Shown: in pieces, positions 1 through 9,336 of the stretch
Numbering within the stretch: position 1 is the first letter of the stretch
Layout of the letters: every line of letters begins with the position of its first letter
Assembly: GCF_027706845.1 (NCBI RefSeq)
Contig: NZ_JAQGCZ010000007.1
Location: forward strand, 62,001-126,000
Source: Mycolicibacterium sp. BiH015
Lineage (GTDB): Bacteria > Actinomycetota > Actinomycetes > Mycobacteriales > Mycobacteriaceae
Direction: 5' to 3'
Length of the DNA stretch: 64,000 nucleotides
Made by a program: the position numbers and the translations under genes
The notes under the pieces: model-generated
Told to the model about the DNA's origin: nothing
The model's database searches: none
The model's input: the letters and a program-made list of their open reading frames with translations, nothing else

Positions 1-153
1 TGCCGTCATTCCCGAGTCCGCGGCGCGGGCCCACGGATCCTCGAAGGCCACCGCCGACGCCATCGAGGACGCATCGCGGGTTTCCGGCGACGCACACCCC
101 GACGCCAACACGGCCGCGGCTGCCAGCAGGGCCGTAATCCTCTTGTCAAACAT
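1..153 (-). CDS. PCuAC-type copper chaperone lipoprotein (partial, N-terminus only)
   Basis: Only the first 51 codons are inside the window; the gene continues past the left edge. The protein starts MFDKR, then a hydrophobic stretch ending in a lipobox-like LASGC, so it is probably an exported lipoprotein anchored at Cys20. After the linker, EDPWARAADSGMTA matches the opening of the PCuAC (DUF461) copper chaperone domain as I know it. These periplasmic proteins bind Cu(I) through His and Met residues, which would lie outside the window. The start overlaps the end of the PepSY gene by 8 bases, so the two are probably cotranscribed. Function is inferred from a short N-terminus. Confidence 0.6.
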   Translation of the reverse strand, partial: MFDKRITALLAAAAVLASGCASPETRDASSMASAVAFEDPWARAADSGMTA

Positions 154-1567
154 CAGATCCCGCCTTTCGGCGCTTGAGCGCTCCAGAAACGGCGTCGATG
201 ACGAGGAATCCCAGCAGCGAAAGGCCCAGCAGTGGCAGGAACCATCCGACGACCACGGCGGTCACGACGACAACACCGATCGCGAGCGGGGAGAGTCTCC
301 GCATGCCGCCACGGACCGGTGGCCTGCCGACCGCCCAGCGTGATCCACGAGTCGGCCTGCGTTGCCACCACATTCGATATCCGCGGACGATGACGGTCAG
401 AAGTCCCGCGGCGATTCCGAGGAGGATGAGTTGGTTCAGCAGGCCGAACAGGAAACCCATATGCGCCCGGATGCCCCAGTCGGCGAGCTTGGCTATCAGC
501 GAATAGACGCGCCAATAGTCGATCGTGCTTATCACCGTCAGATCGGTGGGATCAACCGACGCAGAATTGGTTTCCCACCGGTACGGCTTGTCGATCTCGG
601 TCACGGTGATTCCCTGCCCCTGCTCGGACGGCAACGTCAGTTCGACGGGGCTGCGCACCCCCGCGGCATGAGCGGTGTCGAGGACCGCGGCGTAATCCAC
701 GGTGACTGGTTCGACCGCCAGGGGGCCGGCCGCAGGATTGCCATGGCCGCCATGCGCATCGGCGAGGAGGTGCGTATTCAACTGCGGCCGTTGCCAATTG
801 AAAATCGTTCGAATATCGCTCACGTGCGCGCCGGCATAGGTGGACCAGGTAATCCCGGTGGCGGACAGGAACAACAGCCCGGCGAGCAGCCAGACCCCCG
901 TAGCTCCGTGCCAGTTCAAGGTGCGCGACCTGCCGGACACCGTGCGATCCACCGACAGGATGCGGCTCTTGCGGCCTCGGCGGCGGTCACCGGCGGCCTT
1001 GACGAACCACAGGTACAGGCCGCCCAGCGCGACCACCCATAGCCAGGATGCGGCAATCTCGCTGTAGATCCGACCGGGTTCCCCGAGGTTGAGGTGCCGG
1101 TGCAAACCGTCCAGCCATGTGCTCAGCGGCAGGTACCCCAGCCAGGTGTTCTCATCGCCGAGAACCCGTCCGGTGTAGGGGTCGACGAATACCGCGCGCA
1201 GAAGGTCCTCGTCGAGTTCGGGATCGGCGAAGTAGATGCGGGTGGACTCATCCGGTGCTGACGGTGGGCGTAAACCGGTTATCGCCAGCCCAGGGTGCGC
1301 CGACTGCGCCGCGGCGACCTGGTCCGCGAGGGGCAGCGGTCGGTCCGCCGCGTCGACGGTCAGAACATCGCGGTAGACGAACTTTTCGAGGGTCGGCGCC
1401 AGAGCATACGCGCCCCCGGTGAGGGCGGCGACGACGAGGAAAGGCCCCACGAGGACGCCGGCGTAAAAATGAAGCCGGACGACGAGGGCGCGCCAGCGCT
1501 GCGGCGGAATCGCTTGGGGCGGTTGAGGGGTGGACGTGGGTTCGAGAGTGTCATCGGGAATGGTCAT
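146..1567 (-). CDS. PepSY-associated transmembrane protein
   Basis: A 473-residue membrane protein. After a Pro-rich N-terminus it has a first membrane segment near residues 30-55, a large external loop with PepSY-like sequence, further segments near 170-190 and 220-240, and a hydrophobic C-terminal group from about 370 to the end. This is the usual layout of the PepSY_TM family, whose members often sit with copper or iron handling genes. It lies between a small membrane protein and a PCuAC-type lipoprotein in one leftward transcription unit, which favours a role in copper handling or heme-copper oxidase metallation. That role is inference; the family has no single known reaction. Confidence 0.75.
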   Translation of the reverse strand: MTIPDDTLEPTSTPQPPQAIPPQRWRALVVRLHFYAGVLVGPFLVVAALTGGAYALAPTLEKFVYRDVLTVDAADRPLPLADQVAAAQSAHPGLAITGLRPPSAPDESTRIYFADPELDEDLLRAVFVDPYTGRVLGDENTWLGYLPLSTWLDGLHRHLNLGEPGRIYSEIAASWLWVVALGGLYLWFVKAAGDRRRGRKSRILSVDRTVSGRSRTLNWHGATGVWLLAGLLFLSATGITWSTYAGAHVSDIRTIFNWQRPQLNTHLLADAHGGHGNPAAGPLAVEPVTVDYAAVLDTAHAAGVRSPVELTLPSEQGQGITVTEIDKPYRWETNSASVDPTDLTVISTIDYWRVYSLIAKLADWGIRAHMGFLFGLLNQLILLGIAAGLLTVIVRGYRMWWQRRPTRGSRWAVGRPPVRGGMRRLSPLAIGVVVVTAVVVGWFLPLLGLSLLGFLVIDAVSGALKRRKAGSDV

Positions 1568-1701
1568 GCGAAGGCCTTGTCGGTCGATGCGACGCAGAGT
1601 CGCCGTCAGCGCACAGCGGCGCTACGGCGGGCATTCGCCAACCGCGGAATCGCGGCGGCGCAAAGAAACGCGAAAGAGATCGAGAACGGTGAAGGTGACC
1701 G

Positions 1702-2241
1702 TCAGACGGCAGCAAGGGTGGACGGCGGTGCGCGCATCCCCAGCCCGGTAACCAAAACGGGCCGTATCGCAACGACTTTGGTGCCGCGACGCCGAACGCG
1801 GGGGACGGGCCGGGGCGCGGGACCTGTGAACAGATGCAGCCAGCACAGCACCGACGAGCAGACGACATAGAGGTATTCGGCCGCGGAGATCGCCACTCCG
1901 AGACTGACCGCCGCGACCGCGTGGGCCGCGATCATCGCCGGCGCGGGTACGGCATCAAAGCCGGCCGGGTGATGACCGGCGACCGCGAGCGCCGCATGCC
2001 CGAGCAACTGAGCGACACCCAGAGCCGCAGTGGTGGCCGCCCAGCCGGCGGCCCGTCCTTCCGCGCGGATGCTTCCGGCCAGGGCTCCGACGGTGGTGCA
2101 CAGCAGCAGGGTGAGAACCAGCGCGCTCCCGTGGGGCAGACCGGCGCCCGTACCCGCGTGCGCGCCGACGGTCACGACAGCCGAAGATGCCCCGACCAGG
2201 GCGCCGCGCGCCCAACGGGCCCGCGCCTTCGGCGTGCGCAT
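1702..2241 (-). CDS. Small multispanning membrane protein, putative copper-operon member
   Basis: 179 residues with about four hydrophobic segments between residues 12 and 135, followed by a basic C-terminal tail. His residues occur in or beside the membrane segments (for example VGAHAGTG, LLGHAALAVAGHH), which could bind metal but is only suggestive. The start is an ATG preceded by AAGGTG on the minus strand. It is the first gene of the leftward unit with the PepSY and PCuAC genes, 134 bases upstream of PepSY. I do not recognise a named family. The 1568-1701 gap holds no evident gene. Confidence 0.6.
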   Translation of the reverse strand: MRTPKARARWARGALVGASSAVVTVGAHAGTGAGLPHGSALVLTLLLCTTVGALAGSIRAEGRAAGWAATTAALGVAQLLGHAALAVAGHHPAGFDAVPAPAMIAAHAVAAVSLGVAISAAEYLYVVCSSVLCWLHLFTGPAPRPVPRVRRRGTKVVAIRPVLVTGLGMRAPPSTLAAV

Positions 2242-2262
2242 GCGCGCACCTTACCGCCTCAA

Positions 2263-2281
2263 CTACTACATGACCTAGTAG
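2263..2281. promoter_or_regulatory. Operator-like dyad in front of the putative copper operon
   Basis: CTACTA and TAGTAG form a perfect 6-base inverted repeat around a 7-base spacer (CATGACC). It lies about 20 bases upstream of the ATG of the 179-residue membrane protein, in the short gap after the aldo-keto reductase. TACTACA/TGTAGTA-type dyads are the usual targets of BlaI/CopY-family winged-helix repressors. Assignment to that family is inference. Confidence 0.4.
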
Positions 2282-2289
2282 AGCGAGGG

Positions 2290-3129
2290 TCAGGGGCCGG
2301 TGTAGGTCTCCGGATCCGGGCGGAATCGGGTCCCGTCGCTGAGCCCGTTGAGGGTCGACATCTGCTCGTCGGTGAGTTCGAACCCGAACACGTCGAAGTT
2401 CGACGCGATACGTTCCGGCGACGCGGAGCGCGGGATCACGATGTTGCCCAACTGCACGCTCCAACGGATCAGCACCTGCGCCGGCGTCTTGCCGTGCGCC
2501 TCGGCGATGGAGGTGACGGCAGCGTTGTCGAGGAGTGCCCCGACACCCAGCGGGCCGTATGCCTCGGTCGCGATGCCGTGCTCGGCGTTGACCGCTCGCA
2601 GTTCTGCTTGGTTGAGCAGGGGGTGCAACTCGATCTGATTGACCGCTGGTGTGAAGAACGACAGGGAGATCAGGTCGTCGAGGTGATGTTCGGCGAAGTT
2701 GCAGACGCCGATGGAGCGGGCGAGCCCCACTTCCTTGGACTTCATGAGTCCGCCCCAGCTGTCGATGTGCTTGCCCTCGGACTCGGCGGGCCAGTGGATC
2801 AGGTACAGGTCCACGTAGTCGAGTCCGAGGCGTTCCAGGCTGGCCTTGATGGCATCCTGCGACGACTGGAAACCCTGGTCGGCGTTCGCGAGTTTGGTCG
2901 TGATGAACAGTTCCTCGCGCGGCACCCCCGATGCGGCGACGGCACGGCCCACAGCGGCCTCGTTGCCGTACACGGCAGCGGTGTCGATGAGCCGATAGCC
3001 AGCCTCCAACGCAGCCAGCACCGACCGCTCGGTCTCGGCGTCCGACAACTCGCCCACACCGAGGCCGATGACGGGCATGGTGTTGTCGTCGTTGAGTGTG
3101 ACGGTGGGGATCGATGCCGCCGACGTCAT
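2290..3129 (-). CDS. Aldo/keto reductase (Rv2971-like, AKR5 type)
   Basis: 279 residues, typical for a soluble NADPH-dependent (alpha/beta)8 aldo-keto reductase. The catalytic tetrad is visible: Asp49 (RLIDTA), Tyr54 (AVYGNE), Lys79 (ITTKL) and His112 (LIHWP). The NADPH-binding region near the C-terminus (VIPRSASPERI) is also present. It resembles the mycobacterial Rv2971/2,5-diketo-gluconate reductase A group, thought to reduce reactive aldehydes and dicarbonyls. AAGGTG lies just before the ATG. It is divergent from lipN, as in M. tuberculosis. The physiological substrate cannot be told from sequence. Confidence 0.93.
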   Translation of the reverse strand: MTSAASIPTVTLNDDNTMPVIGLGVGELSDAETERSVLAALEAGYRLIDTAAVYGNEAAVGRAVAASGVPREELFITTKLANADQGFQSSQDAIKASLERLGLDYVDLYLIHWPAESEGKHIDSWGGLMKSKEVGLARSIGVCNFAEHHLDDLISLSFFTPAVNQIELHPLLNQAELRAVNAEHGIATEAYGPLGVGALLDNAAVTSIAEAHGKTPAQVLIRWSVQLGNIVIPRSASPERIASNFDVFGFELTDEQMSTLNGLSDGTRFRPDPETYTGP

Positions 3130-3276
3130 GTCACCTTCTTTTCTGAAGTGGATTGCTGGCGACGACTATATTGCCGTCGACTGTGTCTCCCTATACCGGC
3201 CTGGCATGCCCGACGGGGTGCACCACGCCGTAGGCTGACGCCGAATTCGCGGTGACGACCACGACCAGGAGTTGCC

Positions 3277-4392
3277 ATGACCGATATCGCCACCTCGCGC
3301 CCGCCTGCGGCCGTATCTGCCCGCCGCGCGGTGGGCAGGGCCGAAAAGATGGCCAACCGGGCTGCCGGAGTGACGCTGCGGGGGCTGCCCCGCATCCCGG
3401 ACAGCATGAAGCGTCTGATGCTCGGCGGACGCACCATCACGGTGGACGGCAACACTCTCGACACGACACTCCATCTGATGCTGGCCGGACAGCGTGCGCT
3501 GGGCCTCGACGGACTTGTCGGCGACGATGACATCGTCACCGCACGAGCCCAGTTGGAGCTCTTGTCGGCCAGTTTCAAACAGCACATCCCGGTGGCATCG
3601 ACGGCCGATCTCACCATCCCTGGTCCGGGAGGGCCGATCGCTGCCCGTCACTACCGCACCGAGTACCCGGACGCCCCGCTCCTAGTCTTCTTCCACGGCG
3701 GCGGTCATGCGATGGGCAGCATCGAGACCCACGACGACCTGTGCCGCGAGATCTGTCGGAGTGCCCGCCTGCACGTGCTGTCGGTCGACTACCGCCTGGC
3801 GCCCGAACACAAGGCGCCCGCCGGATGCGACGACGCCTACGCCGCCTACCTCTGGGCCCTCGAACACGCCGCCGAGCTCGGCGCCGACCCGGCACGCGTC
3901 GCGGTCGGCGGTGACAGCGCGGGCGGCAACCTGTCGGCGCTGGTCACTCAGCGCGCGCGCGACGACAGAGCGCCGCTGCCGGCGTTGCAGGTCCTGATCT
4001 ACCCGGGCACGAACGCCGCCGCGCAGACCCGTTCCATGACGCTGTTCGCCAACGGGTTCTTCCTCACCCGACGTGACATCGAGTGGTTCAAGGCCACCCA
4101 CCTGGACGGCACCGGAATCGGCACCGACGATCCGCGGGTGTCGCCGCTGCAGGCCGACGACCTGTCCGGGTTGTCGCCGGCGCTCATCATCACGGCGGGC
4201 TTCGACCCGCTGCGTGACGAGGGCAGGCAGTACGCAGACGCGTTGCGCGCGGCGGGCACGCCTGTCGACTACCGCGAATACGGCACCGTTGTCCACGGCT
4301 TCGCCAATTTCTTCGCCCTCGGCGGTGACAGCGCGACCGCCACCGCCGACTTCATCTCGGCAATCCGTGCGCATCTGACCCGCGTCGGCTAA
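3277..4392 (+). CDS. lipN: Lipase/esterase LipN, hormone-sensitive lipase family
   Basis: 371-residue alpha/beta hydrolase of the HSL (family IV) carboxylesterase group. The oxyanion-hole motif HGGG is near residue 140, the nucleophile Ser214 sits in GDSAGG, and the acid Asp310 (GFDPLRDEG) and His340 (VVHGF) complete the triad. Such enzymes hydrolyse short-chain esters or acylglycerols. AGGAG lies 6 bases before the ATG. Its position next to the Rv2971-like reductase and ahead of the DsbA gene matches LipN (Rv2970c). No signal peptide is evident, so it is probably cytosolic or peripheral. Confidence 0.9.
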   Translation: MTDIATSRPPAAVSARRAVGRAEKMANRAAGVTLRGLPRIPDSMKRLMLGGRTITVDGNTLDTTLHLMLAGQRALGLDGLVGDDDIVTARAQLELLSASFKQHIPVASTADLTIPGPGGPIAARHYRTEYPDAPLLVFFHGGGHAMGSIETHDDLCREICRSARLHVLSVDYRLAPEHKAPAGCDDAYAAYLWALEHAAELGADPARVAVGGDSAGGNLSALVTQRARDDRAPLPALQVLIYPGTNAAAQTRSMTLFANGFFLTRRDIEWFKATHLDGTGIGTDDPRVSPLQADDLSGLSPALIITAGFDPLRDEGRQYADALRAAGTPVDYREYGTVVHGFANFFALGGDSATATADFISAIRAHLTRVG

Positions 4393-4424
4393 CCACGCTG
4401 TGGGACGCCGGTACTCTGTGACCC

Positions 4425-5198
4425 GTGGCCACCAAACCCAAGAAGAACGCGCGTTACGACCTGAAGGCAGCCGACCGTAAGCGCAACATGCTCGTCCAGA
4501 TCGGTCTGACCGCCGTCGTCGTCATCTTCGCGGTCACCTTGGTGCTCTACATCGTGCTCTCCGCCGACGACAAGCCCACCGCGGGCGAGTCGCGCGCGAT
4601 CCGGGTCGAGTCGGCCAGCCTGATCAAGAAGGAAGGCACCGACGAGCCCAAGGCCGTGGTGAGCATGTACGAGGACTTCCTCTGCCCGCACTGTGGCGCC
4701 TTCGAGCAGCAGTTCGGCCCCACGATCAACAAGCTCGTCGACGCCGGCGCGATCGCCGCCGACTACTACATGGTGGCCATCCTGGACCGCCCGCAGAACC
4801 AGAACTACCCGGCACGCGCCGGTGCTGCGGCGTACTGCGTGGCCGACGAATCCGTGGAGGCCTTCCGTCGTTTCCACGCTGCGCTCTACGCCCAGCAGCC
4901 GGGCGAGACCGGCTCCACCTACCCCGACAACGCGCGCCTCGTCGAGGTGGCCCGCCAGTCCGGCGCGGCAGGCGGGGTGCCCGACTGCATCAACAACGGC
5001 ACCTACGTCGACATGGTCGGTGGTCTGGCCGCGTCGACCGGAATCCAGTCGACGCCCACGATCCGGATCAACGGCGAGGATTACCAATACAGCACGCCGG
5101 ACGCGCTGGTGGCCAAGATCAAGGAGATCGTCGGCGACGTGCCCGGCCTCGAAGCCGCTCCGCCCGCGCCCGCCCCGCAGCCTGCGCCCGCCTCATGA
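4425..5198 (+). CDS. DsbA-like extracytoplasmic thiol oxidoreductase (Rv2969c-like)
   Basis: 257 residues with a GTG start, a single N-terminal membrane anchor (about residues 24-45) and a thioredoxin/DsbA fold domain facing outwards. The redox motif is CPHC at Cys87-Cys90. A second Cys pair (near residues 139 and 187) may form a structural disulfide. The family introduces disulfides into exported proteins and is re-oxidised by a VKOR membrane protein, which is encoded directly downstream with an ATGA overlap. The C-terminus is Ala/Pro-rich. It corresponds to the M. tuberculosis DsbA homologue Rv2969c. Confidence 0.92.
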   Translation: MATKPKKNARYDLKAADRKRNMLVQIGLTAVVVIFAVTLVLYIVLSADDKPTAGESRAIRVESASLIKKEGTDEPKAVVSMYEDFLCPHCGAFEQQFGPTINKLVDAGAIAADYYMVAILDRPQNQNYPARAGAAAYCVADESVEAFRRFHAALYAQQPGETGSTYPDNARLVEVARQSGAAGGVPDCINNGTYVDMVGGLAASTGIQSTPTIRINGEDYQYSTPDALVAKIKEIVGDVPGLEAAPPAPAPQPAPAS

Positions 5199-5830
5199 CC
5201 GTGACCGCGACCAGCTCGGCTGAGCACACCGACCCGGCGGCGGATGAGCCGGCGCAGGTCGCGGTTCCCCGCAGCAGCGCGCTCTGGGTGCTGATCGCCG
5301 GCGTCGTCGGACTCGCCGCGGCGATGACGTTGACGATCGAGAAGATCGAGCTGCTCATCAACCCGGACTACATCCCGTCGTGCAGTATCAACCCCGTCCT
5401 GTCGTGTGGCTCGGTGATGATCACGCCGCAGGCATCCCTGTTCGGCTTCCCCAATCCGCTGATCGGCATCGTCTCGTTCACCGTCGTCGTGGTCACCGGT
5501 GTCCTCGCACTGGCCAGGGTGAACCTGCCGCGGTGGTATTGGGCCGGCCTGGCCGCAGGCACGCTGCTCGGCGCGGTGTTCGTGCACTGGCTCATCTTCC
5601 AGAGCCTCTACCGCATCGGCGCGCTGTGCCCGTACTGCATGGTGGTGTGGGCGGTGACGATCCCGCTGCTGGTGGTTGTCGCCTCCATTGCCGCACAACC
5701 GCAGCGCAGCGGCAACGCCGTACTGAGGACCCTGTACACGTGGCGCTGGTCGCTGGTCACCCTGTGGTTCACCGGTGTGCTGCTGCTGATCCTCGAGCGA
5801 TTCTGGAATTACTGGTCCACGCTCGTCTGA
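5195..5830 (+). CDS. VKOR-family membrane oxidoreductase, DsbA partner (Rv2968c-like)
   Basis: 211 residues with about five membrane helices. The vitamin K epoxide reductase motifs are intact: loop cysteines Cys63 and Cys71 (CSINPVLSC) and the quinone-proximal CPYC at Cys145-Cys148. Bacterial VKOR passes electrons from reduced DsbA to membrane quinone, replacing DsbB. The start codon overlaps the dsbA stop (ATGA), indicating translational coupling of the two halves of the disulfide-forming pathway. The 68 bases after it, before pyc, contain no gene. Confidence 0.93.
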   Translation: MTVTATSSAEHTDPAADEPAQVAVPRSSALWVLIAGVVGLAAAMTLTIEKIELLINPDYIPSCSINPVLSCGSVMITPQASLFGFPNPLIGIVSFTVVVVTGVLALARVNLPRWYWAGLAAGTLLGAVFVHWLIFQSLYRIGALCPYCMVVWAVTIPLLVVVASIAAQPQRSGNAVLRTLYTWRWSLVTLWFTGVLLLILERFWNYWSTLV

Positions 5831-5898
5831 TCGACGGCGAGCTGATCACAGCGCTCAGTCCGCCTCTGTGAGATCGACCAGCAAGGTTAAGGTGAACC

Positions 5899-8800
5899 GT
5901 GGCTGGTCGGATAACTAAGGTTCTTGTCGCCAACCGTGGTGAGATCGCGATCCGTGCGTTTCGCGCCGCCTACGAGATGGGCATCGCGACGGTGGCGGTG
6001 TACCCGCACGAGGATCGCAACTCGCTGCACCGATTGAAGGCGGACGAGTCCTATCAAATCGGTGACGTCGGCCATCCTGTACGGGCATATCTCTCGGTTG
6101 ACGAGATCATGCGTGTGGCCCTGGAAGCGGGCTGCGATGCCGTGTATCCCGGATACGGCTTCCTGTCGGAGAACCCGGAACTCGCGGCCGCGTGCGCGGC
6201 CGCGGGCATCACCTTCGTCGGGCCGAGCTCACATGTGCTGGAACTGACCGGCAACAAGGCGCGCGCGATCGCGGCGGCCCGTTCGGCTGGGCTGCCGGTG
6301 CTGGCGTCCTCGGAGCCGTCGGCGTCGGTGGACGAGCTGGTCGCCGTCGCCGAATCGATGGAATTCCCGTTGTTCGTCAAGGCGGTTTCCGGCGGCGGCG
6401 GGCGCGGCATGCGCCGCGTGGCCGAGCGCGCCGCCTTGGCCGAGGCGATCGAAGCGGCCAGCCGGGAAGCCGAGTCGGCATTCGGCGATGCCACGGTCTA
6501 TCTCGAGCAGGCGGTGCTCAATCCGCGCCACATCGAGGTCCAGATCCTGGCCGACGGCGACGGCAACGTCATGCACCTGTTCGAGCGCGACTGCAGCGTG
6601 CAGCGCAGGCACCAGAAGGTCATCGAACTGGCGCCCGCGCCGAACCTGCCGGAAGAGCTGCGGCAGAAAATCTGTGCGGACGCGGTGGCTTTCGCGCGCG
6701 AGATCGACTACACCTGCGCAGGCACGGTCGAATTCCTGCTCGACGAACGCGGGCATCACGTGTTCATCGAATGCAATCCACGGATCCAGGTGGAGCACAC
6801 CGTCACCGAGGAGATCACCGACGTCGACCTGGTGGCCAGCCAGCTGCGTATCGCGTCCGGGGAGACGCTGGCCGACCTGGGCCTGAGCCAGGACGACCTG
6901 GTCATCCGCGGTGCCGCGATGCAGTGCCGGATCACGACCGAGGATCCGGCCAACGGTTTCCGGCCCGACACGGGACGGATCACGGCCTACCGCTCGCCCG
7001 GCGGTGCGGGTATCCGACTGGACGGCGGCGCGGTGCTGGGCGCTGAGATCGGCGCCCACTTCGACTCGATGCTGGTCAAACTCACTTGTCGCGGAAGGGA
7101 TTTCGCAACAGCGGTGGCGCGCGCCCATCGTGCGCTCGCCGAGTTCCGGGTGCGCGGCGTGTCGACGAACATCCCGTTCCTGCAGGCCGTCATCGACGAT
7201 CCGGACTTCCGGGCCGGCCGCATCAGCACGTCGTTCATCGACGAACGGCCACAGCTTCTGACGTCCCACACGCCTGCCGACCGCGGCACCAAGATCCTGA
7301 ACTACCTGGCCGACGTCACGGTGAACCAGCCGCACGGCCCCCGCATGTCGACGGTGTACCCGCAGGACAAGCTGCCCGACATCGATCTCAACTCCATGCC
7401 GCCGCGAGGCAGCAAGCACTTGCTCTCGGAGGTGGGGCCGGAAGCGTTCGCTCGGTGGATGCGCGAGTCGAAGTCGGTCGGGGTCACCGACACCACGTTC
7501 CGCGATGCCCACCAGTCGCTGCTGGCCACCCGCATCCGCACCTCGGGGCTGCTGATGGTCGCGCCCTATATCGCGCGGATGACACCGCAGCTGCTCTCGA
7601 TCGAATGTTGGGGCGGCGCAACGTATGACGTGGCGCTGCGCTTCCTCAAAGAGGATCCGTGGGATCGGCTGGCCGCGCTGCGCGAGGCCGTGCCCAACAT
7701 CTGCCTGCAGATGCTGCTGCGCGGCCGTAACACGGTCGGATACACGCCGTACCCGGAATCGGTGACCCACGCCTTCGTCCAAGAAGCCACGGCCACCGGC
7801 ATCGACATCTACCGCATCTTCGATGCCCTCAACAACGTCGATTCGATGCGCCCGGCGATCGACGCCGTACGCGAAACCGGAACTGCCGTCGCCGAAGTCG
7901 CGATGTCCTACACCGGCGATGTGTCAGACCCGGGGGAGAACCTCTACACCCTCGACTACTACCTCAAGCTGGCCGAACAGATCGTCGACGCAGGCGCGCA
8001 CGTGCTCGGTATCAAGGACATGGCGGGCCTGCTGCGCCCCCAGGCGGCCGACATGCTCGTGCGGGCGCTGCGCAGCCGCTTCGACCTACCCGTCCACGTG
8101 CACACCCACGACACGCCGGGTGGGCAGCTGGCGACGTACTTGGCGGCGTGGCAGGCCGGTGCGAGCGCGGTCGACGGCGCCTCGTCGCCACTGGCGGGAA
8201 CGACGAGCCAGCCAGCGCTGAGTTCGATCGTCGCGGCCACCGCGCACACCGAGTACGACACCGGGTTGTCGTTGGCGGCGGTATGCGACCTCGAGCCGTA
8301 CTGGGAAGCACTGCGAAAGGTCTACGCGCCCTTCGATGTTGCGCTGGCAGGCCCGACGACGCCGACCGGACGGGTGTATCACCATGAGATCCCCGGCGGG
8401 CAGCTGTCGAACCTCCGGCAGCAGGCGATCGCGCTCGGCCTCGGAGACCGCTTCGAGGAGATCGAGGCCAGCTACGCGGCGGCCGACCGTATCCTCGGAC
8501 GTCTGGTCAAGGTGACCCCGTCGTCGAAGGTCGTCGGCGATCTGGCGCTGGCCCTGGTCGGTGCGGGTGTATCGGCCGACGAATTCGCCGCCGACCCCGA
8601 ACGTTTCGACATCCCGGACTCGGTGATCGGATTCCTGCGCGGTGAGTTGGGCGACCCCCCCGGCGGTTGGCCGGAGCCTCTGAGGACCAAGGCGCTCGCC
8701 GGACGCGCGCCCGCCAAGCCGCAGGAAGATCTGTCCGCTGAGGACTCCGCGGCGCTCGGTGAGGCGGGTCCGAAGCGGCAGGCGACGCTGAACAAGTTGT

Positions 8801-9336
8801 TGTTTCCCGGTCCGACAAAGGAATTCGAGGCGCATCGGGAACTCTACGGCGACACCTCGACACTGTCGGCGAACCAGTTCTTCTACGGGCTGCGACACGG
8901 CGACGAGCATCGCGTCCAGTTGGAGCGAGGCGTGGAGTTGCTCATCGGTCTCGAAGCCATCTCCGACCCCGACGAGCGCGGCATGCGCACCGTGATGTGC
9001 ATCCTCAACGGGCAGCTGCGGCCTGTCGTCGTGCGTGACCGCAGCGTCGCCAGCGACGTGCCAGCCGCGGAGAAGGCGGATCGCACCAACTCCGACCACG
9101 TCGCGGCGCCGTTCGCGGGCGTCGTCACGGTGAGCGTGGCCGAAGGCGACCGCGTCGAAGCCGGCCAGACCATCGCGACCATCGAGGCGATGAAGATGGA
9201 GGCCGCGATCACCGCGCCCAAGGGCGGAACCGTCGGTCGGGTGGCCGTCGCGGCCACCGCGCAGGTCGAAGGTGGAGATCTGCTGGTGGTGATCGGTTCG
9301 GTCGGCGGCAGCGAGTCGTCCGGGGAATCGTCCTGA
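5899..9336 (+). CDS. pyc: Pyruvate carboxylase
   Basis: 1145 residues, full length for the single-chain enzyme. In order: biotin carboxylase with ATP-grasp (about 1-450; FVKAVSGGGGRGMR), carboxyltransferase TIM barrel (about 490-790; TDTTFRDAHQSLLATR), the PYC/OADA domain, and a biotinyl domain with the acceptor Lys1099 in EAMKME. It makes oxaloacetate from pyruvate, bicarbonate and ATP, feeding the TCA cycle and gluconeogenesis. The start is GTG, preceded by AAGGTGA. It matches Rv2967c (pca). The stop overlaps the probable CTG start of rsmD. Confidence 0.97.
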   Translation: MAGRITKVLVANRGEIAIRAFRAAYEMGIATVAVYPHEDRNSLHRLKADESYQIGDVGHPVRAYLSVDEIMRVALEAGCDAVYPGYGFLSENPELAAACAAAGITFVGPSSHVLELTGNKARAIAAARSAGLPVLASSEPSASVDELVAVAESMEFPLFVKAVSGGGGRGMRRVAERAALAEAIEAASREAESAFGDATVYLEQAVLNPRHIEVQILADGDGNVMHLFERDCSVQRRHQKVIELAPAPNLPEELRQKICADAVAFAREIDYTCAGTVEFLLDERGHHVFIECNPRIQVEHTVTEEITDVDLVASQLRIASGETLADLGLSQDDLVIRGAAMQCRITTEDPANGFRPDTGRITAYRSPGGAGIRLDGGAVLGAEIGAHFDSMLVKLTCRGRDFATAVARAHRALAEFRVRGVSTNIPFLQAVIDDPDFRAGRISTSFIDERPQLLTSHTPADRGTKILNYLADVTVNQPHGPRMSTVYPQDKLPDIDLNSMPPRGSKHLLSEVGPEAFARWMRESKSVGVTDTTFRDAHQSLLATRIRTSGLLMVAPYIARMTPQLLSIECWGGATYDVALRFLKEDPWDRLAALREAVPNICLQMLLRGRNTVGYTPYPESVTHAFVQEATATGIDIYRIFDALNNVDSMRPAIDAVRETGTAVAEVAMSYTGDVSDPGENLYTLDYYLKLAEQIVDAGAHVLGIKDMAGLLRPQAADMLVRALRSRFDLPVHVHTHDTPGGQLATYLAAWQAGASAVDGASSPLAGTTSQPALSSIVAATAHTEYDTGLSLAAVCDLEPYWEALRKVYAPFDVALAGPTTPTGRVYHHEIPGGQLSNLRQQAIALGLGDRFEEIEASYAAADRILGRLVKVTPSSKVVGDLALALVGAGVSADEFAADPERFDIPDSVIGFLRGELGDPPGGWPEPLRTKALAGRAPAKPQEDLSAEDSAALGEAGPKRQATLNKLLFPGPTKEFEAHRELYGDTSTLSANQFFYGLRHGDEHRVQLERGVELLIGLEAISDPDERGMRTVMCILNGQLRPVVVRDRSVASDVPAAEKADRTNSDHVAAPFAGVVTVSVAEGDRVEAGQTIATIEAMKMEAAITAPKGGTVGRVAVAATAQVEGGDLLVVIGSVGGSESSGESS

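Noticed and set aside
146..1870. Long rightward frames over the PepSY gene
   Set aside because: Antisense to a gene with clear membrane segments; no family resemblance or ribosome sites.
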